From assembly GCF_051106095.1 (NCBI RefSeq), contig NC_135791.1:10330501-10394500 (forward strand): 64,000 nucleotides of DNA. Reading direction: 5' to 3'. The stretch is from Pogona vitticeps. Lineage: Eukaryota; Chordata; Lepidosauria; Squamata; Agamidae. The notes under the pieces are model-generated. The model saw only the letters and a program-made list of their open reading frames with translations. It had not been told where the DNA came from and did no database searches. The translations under genes and the position numbers were made by a program. Positions 33,660 through 44,659 of this stretch are shown here, piece after piece; the stretch's first letter is position 1, and each line of letters begins with the position of its first letter.

Positions 33660-35128
33660 AGTGCCCCAAAGATAATCATGGAAATCCCAGATCTAAATAA
33701 AATCTCCATAACCTCATTTATAGGTTTAGAAGTAGTGCTGCAACTGAAATAGAAACACAGTGCATCTTCTCAGAGTAGGGAAGACTTGTTGTGACCAGGT
33801 GATCTGTGTGCCTGCTGCTCAGTTTACTTTCCAGGTGCTAAATGTTAATAAGCACATGCAGGCCCCTCCCTTTCTTAAAATGTCTTAAAAATCCTTCATC
33901 CTCAAAGTAGACACGGACTGACTGTACAGCTGTTCAGGTCAAGGACTATGCTCTGTAAAGTAAGACACAGAGCCACCCTAATGCCACAGCATTGTGCAAG
34001 TAGAGCGATTAATAATCTGTGCACAGTTCAGCATACTGAACATCCTGACTCTAGATTTTTAGCCCTTAAGGCTTCAAAAATATGCTAGAAGGTGTGTCAG
34101 TAATGCTGCTGAAACACTAGAATCCAGCTAAGGGATTGTCCATGAAGTGTGTCGTTTTTAAATGGCCATTTAACAAAACAAAAAAAGCTTCTTTTAAAAA
34201 CGCATCCCTTTTATCACAACATTGCTATATCTTTCTTTTCCCATGTCACATGAGATACTGAGACACGTAATGCCTACAACAGATGATTCAATTCTGTACT
34301 AAAATTGTGTAAAGTATATAAATATAAATCTGTTTAATTTATGAAAGCTTTCGTAGATCAGAGTTTGGATTATGAAGATGCAGAGGTGTTGTTTTTTTAA
34401 ATTTACAGTATATCATTTGCACATAGTACAGGCAGGTTTAACTTTAAATCGTATTTTGATGATGGAGAACTAGGGTTTTCCCTCTTACATGCCAGAAATG
34501 TGCATAATCTGAAAGAAAGTTTCCTCAAGCTGCAATCCTATGCCTTTTTATTCAGTGCTGATGATCTGCCCATATGGGATGGCAATTTGAGGGTCAAATA
34601 AAAAGGTTGTTCACATATTGAATCAGCTGCATCCTGAAATATCCTTATGTTCCCTCATGATAGGGGAAATCAGCAGCTTAGGGTTTGGGCCCCTATCAGA
34701 AACCTTATATAGCCTCTGCCCATCCAGGATGATAGCACTGACTCAGATCATAATAAGTCATCGTGCATGGGTTTGAGGAATTCAAAAACAAAAATACAGA
34801 AAACAAAAATATATTTCTTAGTGACATCATTGCCCTGTGAGCTCAAAGGTTTGTTGGCTTTTTCTAAGTGTTTTTGGTGTAGTGTTATATGTGTTGTTTT
34901 CCATTGTCTAGAAGCCATGGTCAAGTGATAGAAAACAGGATGTAAAAAGCTTAAAATAACTTTTGTGGCAACTTTTCCTGCCTCCAAATCAGGTTCTGCT
35001 ACCCTTTCACACAGTCCTGGAGGTATGGACTGCGATACGTAGAATCTTTGCAACAGTTAGTGATGACCTCTGAAGGAATGGAAGAAGTTCTGCTATAGTT
35101 AGATGGCTATCTTCACCAGCAGATGTTG
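33660..35128. other. Probable KDF1 intron 1, nothing recognised
   Basis: AT-rich unique-looking sequence with no coding or repeat signal that I can name. Confidence 0.3.
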
Positions 35129-35813
35129 GCTGAAATCCTGTTGCTTAACACAGTACAGTGGTACCTCGCTAGACGATGACTCCGCTGTATGATGAATCCG
35201 CAGGACGGTGACTTTTTTGCGATCGCTATAGCAATCGCAGGGTGATGTTTCCTATGGGGGATTTTCGTTTGACGATGATTAGGTCTGTGCTTCGCGAACC
35301 GTTTGTTCACAAGACGACTATGTTTTCTGGCTGCGCAAAATAGCTGTCCTGTGTTTTCCGGACCCATGCTTCGCAGGGCAGCCATTTTAACAGCTGATCG
35401 GCACTCAGAAAATGGCTTCCCCTATGGGCGATCTTTGCTAGACGATGAGGTAATTTCCCCATTGGAATGTATTAAATGGGTTTCAATGCATTCCAATGGG
35501 GAAACTGTTTTCACTGGACGATGTTTTCGCTTAACAGCGATTTCAGGGGAACGAATTATCGTTGTGGTGTAAATTTTTCTGGAGTTGGCCCATTGAATCA
35601 GTGAGGAGTTGGTGAGTCTATGACTGTGTAAGTTCCACTTATTCAGATGTGTCTACTCTAGTTGCAACTTACTTTAATATATTAAGTCACAACTAGAATA
35701 GACCCATTTGAATCAATAAACTTGCAGAGGAGTTGACTTGCCACATTCCAACTGATTCAGTGGGCCTATTCTACTGTCACTCACTAAGCTAAGCAACAGG
35801 GTTTCAGCCATTA
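35129..35813. repeat. Inverted-repeat element with a nested palindromic transposon
   Basis: Starts GGCTGAAATCCTGTTGCTTA and ends AGCAACAGGGTTTCAGCC, the inverse. The interior has a second pair of arms around ATATATTAAGTCACAACTAG. The TA-flanked element at 35156..35571 is inserted in its left arm. A compact uninterrupted relative is at 46600..46755. Confidence 0.65.
35156..35571. mobile_element. Palindromic TA-flanked DNA transposon (copy 3 of 7), worn right end
   Basis: Begins CAGTGGTACCTCGCTAGACG after TA. Interior matches to the family include GCGATCGCTATAGCAATCGC and GGCAGCCATTTTAACAGCTG. The right end is decayed (TTATCGTTGTGGTGTA), so its border is approximate. Confidence 0.65.
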
Positions 35814-35814
35814 T

Positions 35815-37740
35815 ATATGGCAAAAAAAGTAGCATAGAGAGTTGAATCTCATTAGCTATCTTACAGACTTTCCTAGAAGTGGCCAGATGGAGCATATAGG
35901 CATGGAATATTCTTCCCTTGTATCCAGTCCTTTTTTTAAAAAATCAGCCAAGACTAGTCTATGTTTCGATTATTCACTTTTTAAATGGTCATTTAGAAGA
36001 TTGTCCTAATGAAGGACAATTAACTGCCAAGCTTGCAAGCCAAATCTGGTCTCCTCAGACACCTTCAGCAAACCGTTAGTAAATGTAAGGCATTGAAATT
36101 AAGATGCAGAAGGAGGTATCATGCAAGGAAGTATCTTTTGCAAGGACAGGAAGCAATGACACACTTACTGCCGCCTTGTCTCTTATGTATTAAGAGAGAC
36201 AGAAAGCAGTCATTTCCTGAGTACATGAGTTTCATACCTGGGAAGCCATTGCTGCCTCTTCATACTGTCAAAAATGGATGAACCCTGGGCGAATAGTTTA
36301 TTTGTCCTGGAATTAATTGGAGTTTCTTAGAATTCGTAGCATTTGCAGCAAGTCACCCACATGTCCGCTCTCTACAGCTGACTAGAAACTTGAAAATCTA
36401 AAATATTGATTGGGTAATATCTTTATTGGAAGATCAAATAACTCCAGCGATTACCTTGGGAGCCCTTAGGACTTTTCTTTAGGCTGGACATTGCAGAACT
36501 TGAGGCAAAACCAGAAAAGTTCCAAAAATCATTGGGGCCAGACCAGCAAGAAGTTAAACTAAGGTTCCAAGATGGAAAATGCAGACTTGAAGAACCCATT
36601 TGAGGTGGGCTAGTGTCAAGTTTCACCTCAGCGATATACAATGTCCTTTCTCATCAGCTGTAGCCATATGTCAACGGGCATGGCTGCTGGTTTTGGGTGG
36701 GAGCAGTAGCTCCAAGAAACATGTTGAGCCCTATATCAGAAAATTTGCGGAATAATTTTAGATGACACACCACACAAAACACTCACCTGAAGCCAAATTC
36801 TAAGTAGTGCCTTGTAACTGAAGGAAGAGGATCTCCTCAGTGTGGTAGAATCCCAGTGACGGTAAATGGACCTTTAGTGCTATAGGCATCTGGTTGGCTA
36901 TTTGTAGTAATTTTTATAGCAAATGTATGGGTGGAAAGTCAATCTTTCATGTCTTAATGTCAGAACCTTTCCAAATGCATTTTGTCTTAATTTTGTATTC
37001 CTCACTTACATAACATTAAGGAGGAATCTTCTTCAGAAGCTTGGCCTGGTGACTGTTCTCTTGAACGATTGTGTGAAATGAGGTGGGCAAAAAGTATGCT
37101 CTCCAAACACTGCTGGACTGGCACTCCCTGCTCCAGCATCCTCTCTTGGCTAGGACCGATTGCAGCCAGTAAGTGACAGAAACATCTGACAGAATCGCTC
37201 TGGAATTCTTTACACATGCAAACAGTGGCTGGTTATTGTATGATAACCTCCAATCTTTTTCCTAAGCAAGCTTTGAACCTTCCATGAATGTATGCATGAA
37301 TCAAGGCTAGCTTTCTATTTGGGCGGAGTGCGTTCTTTGCTTCAGGCAACTGATTCTGGTGCCTTGAAAGGGTAATAAATTGCTAATGAACTGTTGTATC
37401 TTTGTTGCCAAAGACAAACATTTGTGGTTATTTCTTTCCCTGGTGGTGCAATCATCCGACTCCCCTTGGTCCCTGTAACTTGATAGGCACAGTTAGATGC
37501 TCCATTTTAGGCGGCCATGCATCTTGGGTCAGCTCTGCTATCTTGTTCTCTTCTCTCACATCCTTGCAAAGCAAAATGTTTCACGTGTGGCTTTTGGCTT
37601 ATTCCATCCTTATTATTCCACATTGCCCCAAAGGAAAAAAAAAGAAATGGAGGGCTGCTCTTTGAAAGCTCATAAAAATAGACACTTCTCCTCTGAAAAG
37701 TAAGGCCTTGGGAGACGCTTGTATTTAAAAAAAATGCTCT
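35815..37740. other. Probable KDF1 intron 1, nothing recognised
   Basis: No credible coding frame or named repeat. Confidence 0.3.
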
Positions 37741-37746
37741 TAAATA

Positions 37747-38416
37747 CAGTGGTGCCTCGCATACCGAATGCACCGTATAACGACGAATTCGCATAGCGAT
37801 CCCTTCTCCGGGATCGCTAATGCGGAGGCATAGCATCCGTCCATATGGAGAAAACTCGCTTACCGAAGGGTGCCAGGAAGGAGCCGCCGCCGCCGCCGCC
37901 GCGAGAGTGATGCGGGGCCGCGCTGGCCGGGAAGAGGAAGGCAGGCTGCAAGGCAGGCAGCCGAAGGGAGGGAAGCCGCGCGTTCGCGCGTCCTCTTCCT
38001 CCTCGTCCTTCTCCTGCCGCCCCGAGGGACCAAAACAGGCTGCAAGGCAGGCAGCCGAAGGGAGGGAAGCCGCGCGTTCGCGCGTCCTCCCCCCCCCACT
38101 TTCCCTCTTCTCCTCTTGCTGCCAACCCCCCAAACCTCCCAGAGTCGGGCGATCAGCTGTTTGGCGGTTCTAAAATGGCCGCCTGACGCCCGAAATGCCC
38201 GCATGCAGCGTTTTCGCGCCCTCCCCTCGCTTACCGGGCGCGAAAATGGCTGCCGCTATGAAGGAAACTTCGCTGAACGGTAAGTTTAGGGCCAATTGGA
38301 ACGCATTAAACGATGTTTAATGCGTTCCAATGGGCTTTTACATTCCGTTTAGCGACGATTTCACATAGCGAGGTTTAATCCGGAACGGATTAACCTCGCT
38401 ATGCGGGGCACCACTG
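37747..38416. mobile_element. Palindromic TA-flanked DNA transposon (copy 4 of 7), CpG-rich long form
   Basis: Starts CAGTGGTGCCTCGCATACCG and ends GCGGGGCACCACTG, flanked by TA. At 670 bp it is the longest copy. The interior has a (GCC)n run near 37880 and a direct duplication of about 54 bp (37942-37995 and 38036-38089, offset 94). The density of CpG makes it look like a small CpG island. Long open frames on both strands here are by-products of GC-rich composition. Confidence 0.8.
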
Positions 38417-38445
38417 TATACAGTGTGATAGAATGGTTAGAGTGG

Positions 38446-38581
38446 CAGTGGTTCTTAACCTTTGTTACTCAGGTGTTTTTGAACTGCAACTCCCAGAAAC
38501 CCCTGCCAGCAGAGCTGATGGTGAAGGCTTCTGGGAGTTGCAGTCCAAAAACATTTGAGTAACAAAGGTTAAGAATCAGTG
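38446..38581. mobile_element. hAT foldback MITE, variant copy
   Basis: CAGTGGTTCTTAACCTTTGT and its inverse ACAAAGGTTAAGAATCAGTG bound a palindrome with AACTCCCAGAA and TTCTGGGAGTT inner arms. No clean 8-bp duplication found. Confidence 0.65.
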
Positions 38582-38783
38582 TTGTAGAGGACAACATTTA
38601 GGTAGCTGTGTGGGGTTCAGCAAAAACAAAAGTATTGTGACATCTTTAAGACTAACCTGTTTGTTTCAGTGTGAGCTTTCATTGATTTTAGTCCAGTTTT
38701 TTTGGACACGCTCTGGAAAAATGTTCTTGTGTCTTAGGTAGATCCATAAAAGCTCACATTGCAACAAACTGGTTAGTCATAAA

Positions 38784-38790
<7 letters not shown>

Positions 38791-38828
<38 letters not shown>
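38791..38828. repeat. (CT)n microsatellite
   Basis: 38 bases of perfect CT repeat. Confidence 0.97.
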
Positions 38829-38830
<2 letters not shown>

Positions 38831-39118
38831 TGCCATCTGTTTCAGAATTTAAATTCATTGGGAACAGAAGTCTGTCTTTTTCGCTCTCCCAGCTTGCCTG
38901 ACTCTCCTTGGTTAAAGTCTTCGTTTTTGTCTCCCTGAATCTAGGAACTTGTGAAATGGATGAAGTATCTGTTTAGAGTCTCCGTTAATCCCAAAGAAGG
39001 CAAAGTGAAAGGTATGTGATATAAGACGATGAGGAGAAAATCAGATAGAGGACATGGGAATTACAGTGATACCTGTACTCTTGAGTCACAGCTCTGAAAA
39101 GAGGATGATGCCTTGAAA

Positions 39119-39182
<64 letters not shown>
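39119..39182. repeat. (GT)n(GA)n microsatellite
   Basis: GT repeat of about 18 bases running into about 45 bases of GA repeat, ending in GTGTCGG. Confidence 0.97.
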
Positions 39183-39183
<1 letters not shown>

Positions 39184-39860
39184 TCGGTAGAGCTCATCCT
39201 CCTGCTTCTGGCATGTGCCCCCCCTTGTTTGTCCAGAGCCAATTCATTGCATTAGGTGAAAAAAAAAGCCTACACGTACTCTGTTATTAAAACAAAAACA
39301 AAAAAAAGTGAGATTTTTTTCTTAGGCAATCCTGTTTCTGCCCTTCAGCAAATGTGAAAACTTAACCTTGTAAAAATGAGACCATCAAAGCTGATTTGCA
39401 TGATTCTCTTATCTTGCGACATTTTGTGATTATTTCTTCTTTTGCAAAACTTTATTCAATGTTCAGTTTCCATCTCCGCTTTGATCACAGGACAACCCTC
39501 CCCCACCTTCTTCAGAGCCATTCCCAAACTGAGATAGGGTTCAAAGGATTTTGGTACACACACTATAGCAGTCCACCTTGCCTAGTCCTCTCCTCTAACT
39601 ACCAGCATTCCTGTCTATTAACCATGCTAGCTAGAACTGAATGGAGTTGAAATCCAAAATACCTGGAAAACACCTACCCTTTTCAGAAAAAAGGGTCTTC
39701 TTAAAAGCTGAGAACTCTCTAGAGCAGGAATTCAGCATGACACCAGAAGCTGGAGCTGGTAAACAAATCTGAGAGTTGTTCCTTTCCTTCTGCCCATGGG
39801 CATGCCAATGCACTTTGTATTTGTGTGTTAGTCTGATTTTTTTTTTTGTGGTTCAATAAA

Positions 39861-39994
39861 GGCACTTAACCTTGGGTCTCCCAGGTGTTTTTGGACTGCA
39901 ACTCCCAGAAGCCTTCACCACCAGCTGGGCTGGCTGGGGTTTCTGGGAATTGCAGTCCAAAAACACCTGGGAGACCCAAGGTTAAGAACCACTG
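39861..39994. mobile_element. hAT foldback MITE, worn left tip
   Basis: GGCACTTAACCTTGGGTCTC pairs with GAGACCCAAGGTTAAGAACC, which ends in ACTG at 39994. Inner arms CAACTCCCAGAAGCC and GGTTTCTGGGAATTG pair as in the rest of the family. Confidence 0.7.
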
Positions 39995-40206
39995 CCCTAG
40001 TCCACAAAAGTAGTATTGTTTATTTAAATCTACATGCCATACCTTTGTACCAGAGAGGATTGCATGTCAAAGTATAAAAAAAACTAAAATTGCAGTGTTT
40101 TGCAAAATGTAAATATCAACAGTAAAATCAAGAGCTTAAAATTATTACCCAGCATTAAAAAAAATACAGTTTGAAACTGTATAATTAAATGTTTAGTGCC
40201 TGTGCA

Positions 40207-40343
40207 AACTGCTGGCTCGCTCTCTTAGGTCTCTGGCTGCAGAGCTAGAGGCTGGGAGTTCAATTCCCCACTGGGTCACCTTGACAGGGGTTGGACTCAA
40301 TGGGGCCCCTTCCAGCTGTGCAGTTCTAAGATGATGAGGAACT
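40207..40343 (+). mobile_element. tRNA-derived SINE
   Basis: GGCTGCAGAGCTAGAGGCTG then GGGAGTTCAATTCCCCACTG (B-box-like) and GGGGCCCCTTCCAGCTGTGC. Same family as 9712 and 47402. Confidence 0.7.
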
Positions 40344-40344
40344 A

Positions 40345-40655
40345 TCAGCTCTTTAAACTATTACCATCAGGAAGGAGATTCAGGGTATTGAAAGCAAGGA
40401 CAAGCAGATTCAAGAACAGTTTTTACCCAAGTGCAGTATTGAGTTTAAATGCGGGGCCATAGGTTTTTGGTGGAATTTTAATTGCTGAGCAAAAACGGGG
40501 TATCTATATTTGGATGGTGAAAGTTGTGTATATTTTAACTTTTTTTTGTAGTGTTGTCCAGTTTTACCTTGGGGAAGAGCACCTCATTTCGTTGCACCCA
40601 CTTGTGAGCGCAATGACAAATAAATTTCTTATGTCTTATGTCTTATGTCTTAAAT
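40345..40655 (+). mobile_element. LINE 3' end with (CTTATGT)n tail
   Basis: A short frame at the start reads YQLFKLLPSGRRFRVL then KARTSRFKNSF, the C-terminal pattern of L2/CR1-group LINE proteins. The 3' end passes through GACAAATAAATTTCTTATGT and a tandem CTTATGT tail. It ends about 180 bases before the KDF1 main coding exon. Confidence 0.6.
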
Positions 40656-40854
40656 GAAATGGTCTTGATCTAGCACTAAAAAGAATACAGTTTTGGTGCT
40701 AGCCATTTCTGCTATAATTAACGTCTTTTGGGTGCTTTGAGACTCTTGTCAATCTGATTACAATATGATCTGATCTAATTCGTTTTGTGTACCCTGCTCC
40801 CTCCCTACCTCCCCCCCCCCACCGGCCAAACAGGAGTCCAAAGGCTGGCGAGTC

Positions 40855-41926
40855 ATGCTTGGAAAGAGACAAGGGCATTGTGAAAGCCTAACCGACTACC
40901 ACCGGCCTGCTCCAGATGTTGCTGTCTCCCAGAAGATCCACTCCCCTAGGGCAATCAACATTAGCCTGGAGGCGTTCGATGGCTCCAGCCCTGACCTCAA
41001 GCAGTCTCGCAAGGCCATGCGGGATCGGAGGTCGTGCAAAGCTGATCCCAAAGATTCCAATGGCAGAGAGGGAGAAACAGCAACCTTTATCTCTGGCCCT
41101 GCAGAGACCCCTCACACCATGTGCTGCCCCACTCTGTCCCAGGCCTGGAATGCTTACAAAGCAGTCTTCTGCTGCATTGTGACTTGTGGGGGCTGTTTCA
41201 GGGACTGCAGAGGCAGCATCTCATACCCATATAACGAGTCACTGACAGAGGACACCAAGAACCGGGAGTGCAACGGGCATTTGTCAAACAGTCCAGAGAA
41301 CAGCTCCCGCCCTGAAAATGATGGGAAGAGAACCAAAAAAATCCCAGTGGGTAGCAGTTTCAGCTACCCAGATGTGAAACTGAAAGGGATCCCAGTCTAT
41401 CCAAACCGGAGCCCTAGCTCGTACACAGACACGGATTCCTGTTGCAAGGAACCTCTGTCAGAAAAGAGCCCTTGGGCCAGTGTAGAGAAGCAGAACCCTC
41501 CCAGCAGCCAGCGAAACTCCGAGGAACATTATTCCTTCCATGAGTCGGATCTCGAGTTTGGTGAGCTGAACAGTTCCATGTCAAGTCGAGACATTGACGT
41601 CCTGATCTTCAAGAAACTAACTGAGCTCTTCAGCGTCCACCAGATTGATGAGCTGGCCAAATGTACATCGGACACGGTTTTCCTGGAGAAAACCAACAAG
41701 ATCTCAGACCTCATCAGCAGCATCACTCAGGACTATCACTTGGATGAGCAGGATGCTGAATGTAGACTGGTCCGGGGGATCATTCGCATCAGCACACGCA
41801 AGAGCAGGGTCCGCCCTCGTGTCTCTGTCCCCGCCCTTCCATGTCCGGAGGAGAACAGCAACCGGGGCAACCCACCTGACAGTGGCAACGAGACCATGTT
41901 GGCTTCTGTACTCACCAGTGAAGAAG
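40855..41926 (+). CDS. KDF1: Keratinocyte differentiation factor 1 (KDF1), main coding exon, residues 1-357
   Basis: KDF1 is an epidermal protein that restrains basal keratinocyte proliferation and promotes differentiation. Human missense changes cause ectodermal dysplasia. The exon begins at 40834 after a polypyrimidine tract and AAACAG, with the ATG 21 bases in. It ends at the donor GAAG|GTATGT (after 41926), with 357 codons plus one base. Blocks that match human KDF1: ATFISGPAE (76-84), a Cys-rich segment (VFCCIVTCGGCFRDC, 104-118), GSSFSYPDVKLKGIPVYP (166-183), DSCCKEPL (194-201), YSFHESDLE (226-234), and the near-identical core from SMSSRDIDVLIFKKL through ELFSVHQIDELAKC, LISSITQDYHLDEQ and RIISTRK-like sequence (241-317). 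With exons at 48628 and 56610 the protein is 411 residues, against 398 in human from memory. The extra length lies mainly in the poorly conserved N-terminal quarter. Confidence 0.97.
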
Positions 41927-41963
41927 GTATGTATCAATCTCCATCCCGTCTGGAGAGTAACAA

Positions 41964-42099
41964 CAGTGGTCCCCAACCTTGGGCCTCCAGATGTTCTTGG
42001 ACTTCCACTCCCAGAAATCCTGGCCAGCAGAGGTGGTGGTGAAGGCTTCTGGGAGTTGTAGTCCAAGAACATCTGGAGGCCCAAGGTTGGGGACCACTG
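41964..42099. mobile_element. hAT foldback MITE 37 bases into KDF1 intron 2
   Basis: CAGTGGTCCCCAACCTTGGG and the inverse CCCAAGGTTGGGGACCACTG enclose a nearly perfect 136-bp palindrome. Flanking 8-mers AGTAACAA and AGTAACAG differ at one base. It starts 37 bases after the last base of the KDF1 main exon. If intron 2 were retained, the KDF1 frame would run into this element and stop at 42042. Confidence 0.88.
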
Positions 42100-42300
42100 A
42101 GTAACAGGACAAAGAGAAGAGTGCCAGAAAGGGATCACTGGAGTGGTGAAAGGATTAGCGTTCCAGGTGTTTTTTTTTTTTCAAGAAAGTGGGTAACATT
42201 TCTACTTTTTCAGTTGAGTGGGAAAAGATCAAGTGACCAGAAGGAGGAGAGGAGATTTTGGAGGGGCTTATAAAATTATGGTGTTGAGAGGAATAGATTA

Positions 42301-42786
42301 CAGTGGTGCCTCGCTTAACGAGTGCACCGTTTAACGAAAAATCCGTATAGCGATCCCTCTTTGGGGATCGCTATACGGATCAGCCCCAATCGCCGCACTC
42401 GCTTTGCGACGATTGGGGCTCCGGCGGCCATTTTGGAGCCGCCGAACAGCTGATCGGCGGCTCCAAAATGGCCGCCGCATGACCCGAAATGGCCCCTATC
42501 AGCGTTTTCGCGCCCTCCCCTTGCTTAGGGAGGTCGCGAAAACGCTGATAGGGGCCATTTCGGGTCATCCGGCGGCCATTTTGGAGCCGCCGATCAGCTG
42601 ATCGGCGGCTCCAAAATGGCCGCCGGAGCGAAAACATCGCTGGAGGGGGTAAGTTTAGACACTTATTGGAACGCATTAAACTAAGTTTAATGCGTTCCAA
42701 TAGGTTTCCCTGCCCCGCACAGCGATGTTTTCGTATAGCGAAGGTTAATCCGGAACGGATTAACCTCGCTATACGGGGCACCACTG
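42301..42786. mobile_element. Palindromic TA-flanked DNA transposon (copy 5 of 7)
   Basis: CAGTGGTGCCTCGCTTAACG to ATACGGGGCACCACTG, flanked by TA. It has the strongest secondary palindromes of the set: GGCGGCTCCAAAATGGCCGC arms and GCGAAAACGCTGATAGGGGC arms. It holds several AAAATGGCCGCC motifs. Lies in KDF1 intron 2. Confidence 0.83.
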
Positions 42787-42789
42787 TAT

Positions 42790-43120
42790 TATGAAATTAA
42801 GTCCCACAGTCACATGGCTTGGCCAGAAGATCAGGATTAACAAAATGAAGTAGTATTTGAGACAGTGCCTGATTAACATCTAGAATTCCCTGCAACAAAT
42901 GGCCATTACTTTAAAGTACCTTTACGTTCACAGTGAAGCAGCCAATAAGTTCTGTTGCAGAAAACACTTTGCTTCCTTCCCAGGGTTTCTTCCGAGGTGA
43001 CCCATGGATCGAAGGCACATCTTCTCCTTGCTTCATTCTTCTTACCTTGCTATGTGTTCTAGTGTCTGCATGTCATTTCCTTTTCCTTTTCCAATCCCAT
43101 TTCTTTACTATTTACTATTT
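42790..43120. other. KDF1 intron 2, nothing recognised
   Basis: No repeat or frame recognised before the CR1 fragment. Confidence 0.3.
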
Positions 43121-43124
43121 AAAC

Positions 43125-43296
43125 AAGGAAGAACTTGCCTCTCGATGCTGTGGGTGCCCCATCGCTGGAAGTTTTCAAGAAAAGATTGGACAGCCATCTG
43201 TCTAGGATAGTATGAGGTCTCCTGCCTTGGGCAGGGGGTTAGATTAGAAGACCTCCAAGGTCCCTTCCAACCCTACGATGATCCTATGATTCTGTA
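43125..43296 (+). mobile_element. CR1 LINE 3' end
   Basis: Typical CR1 terminal region: AGTTTTCAAGAAAAGATTGG, GCAGGGGGTTAGATTAGAAG, ACCTCCAAGGTCCCTTCCAA, ending in the octamer-like ATGATTCTGT. Confidence 0.88.
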
Positions 43297-43299
43297 AGA

Positions 43300-44044
43300 G
43301 GCAGACCAGAGGGCAGCCCTTTAGGGCTTCCTCGCCTGTGCTTTCTGTATCTTTGAATGTTCAGCAATGAGGTGTAACAAGCTCTTCCCACTAAAGCCAA
43401 TTGGAGTGTTTTTTCCAACTCTAACTGCAATGTATTGTAGGGGCAATTTGGAGCAGTTGCGACTAGAATGGGCAGCGTTATTCCGCTCCTCGTGGTGCAA
43501 CCACCCTAAAATCCTGCCATGTAGCAATTAAGCTTTAGATAATGCCTCATTTTTGGCTCTCTGGCTGCAAAGGTGGAGTTCTACAACACTTTGCACCGGG
43601 GCGGGCAAGTTGAAGGAACAAAGGGGCTAAATTTGTGACCCAGTCCCCTCTGTGGGCTGCTTAGAGTTTGGAAATCGCCATTTTTATATCTTCATTTTTA
43701 AGGCTGATAGAAAGTGCCCTGCCTGCATCAGAAAATGCTTTAAAAACTAGGCCAACACCCCATTCCCAGAGTGGACAATGAAAGATAACTTTGGAAGGGC
43801 TTGGGCAGGACTCAAGCACAAAGACTTCCACACTTGTTCTCCCAGAACTGGCTCTGAGAGGCAGACTGACCGTATGGAGATAAAACAAAATCTTACTGAC
43901 AATTGATGCTTATCTAAGTTCAATCTTTAATCTCAGTGGCAAATTCCTGCTAATCAGTGGAGAGCTGGTTGCATTCCTGGATTGCCTGCTCAAGAATGCT
44001 GTCAGCACCTTCTTAATTAGTGACAGTTTGCAGCTGCAATCTGG
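43300..44044. other. KDF1 intron 2, nothing recognised
   Basis: No named repeat and no coding signal. Confidence 0.3.
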
Positions 44045-44140
44045 AAATTGAATCATGGGTATCTGGACTTCTTTCTTATTAGGTTGAAACATTTCGCTAT
44101 TCATCCAAGGAGCTTCTTCAGTCTGAGGAGAGTTGGTAGG
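44045..44140. repeat. Dispersed repeat with hammerhead-like block, copy A
   Basis: About 85 bases are shared with 54500-54585 in the same orientation: TGGACTTCTTTCTT, TTAGGTTGA, then TTTCGCTA(T/C)TCATCCAAG and GCTTCTTCAG. On the minus strand the last part reads CTGAAGA, then a hairpin-capable segment, then GAAA. Possibly from a Penelope-like element, but not shown. Confidence 0.6.
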
Positions 44141-44360
44141 CGACCCCTGATATATCCTCCACATTGGTTTCACTTCTCCCTGGTCTGAATAGGCTCCTTA
44201 GTTGGACAAAGGGCAGGAGGGGAAGGGGAGTGAAAATCCGACTTCTGCAGTCCTCTGGCCCCCCCTTGTCATGGGTCGTTAACAGTTGTTAGCAGTGGTC
44301 TTTCTGGTGAGTGTGGTCCTGATCTTTCTGGGGAGGTATAAAAGGGCAGCATTATAAATA

Positions 44361-44651
44361 CCCTGTTTCCCCAAAAATACAGTAAGACCTAACCTGAAAA
44401 TAAGCCCTATTATGATTTTTCAGGATGCTCGTAATATAAGCCCTACCCCAAAAATAAGCCCCAGTTAAGTGAAACCCCGCCCTCCACCCTTGTGCAGCAA
44501 CCAGAAGATGACATGACTATATTTGCTGTATTTAAATACATGTCGATGGTTGTACATGAAAAAAAAAAAACATCCCCTGAAAATAAGCCCTAATGCGATT
44601 TTTGGAACAAAAATTAATATAAGACCCTGTCTTATTTTCGGGGAAACACGG
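44361..44651. mobile_element. TA-flanked MITE with CCCTGTTTCCCC ends
   Basis: CCCTGTTTCCCCAAAAATAC and its inverse TCTTATTTTCGGGGAAACACGG, flanked by TA. The interior repeats GAAAATAAGCCCTA-type text. 291 bp, no coding. A common non-autonomous DNA transposon form in squamates and some mammals. Confidence 0.75.
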
Positions 44652-44659
44652 TAGGAGAC

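Noticed and set aside
37507-38283. Overlapping 102-208-codon frames on both strands
   Set aside because: They cover the GC-rich interior of a palindromic TA-flanked transposon and translate its GCC and CTC repeats.
40834-42042. KDF1 as a single-exon gene ending at 42042
   Set aside because: After residue 357 the frame enters a hAT MITE. A canonical donor at 41927 and downstream exons restore the conserved KDF1 C-terminus, so the 395-codon frame is a read-through product at most.
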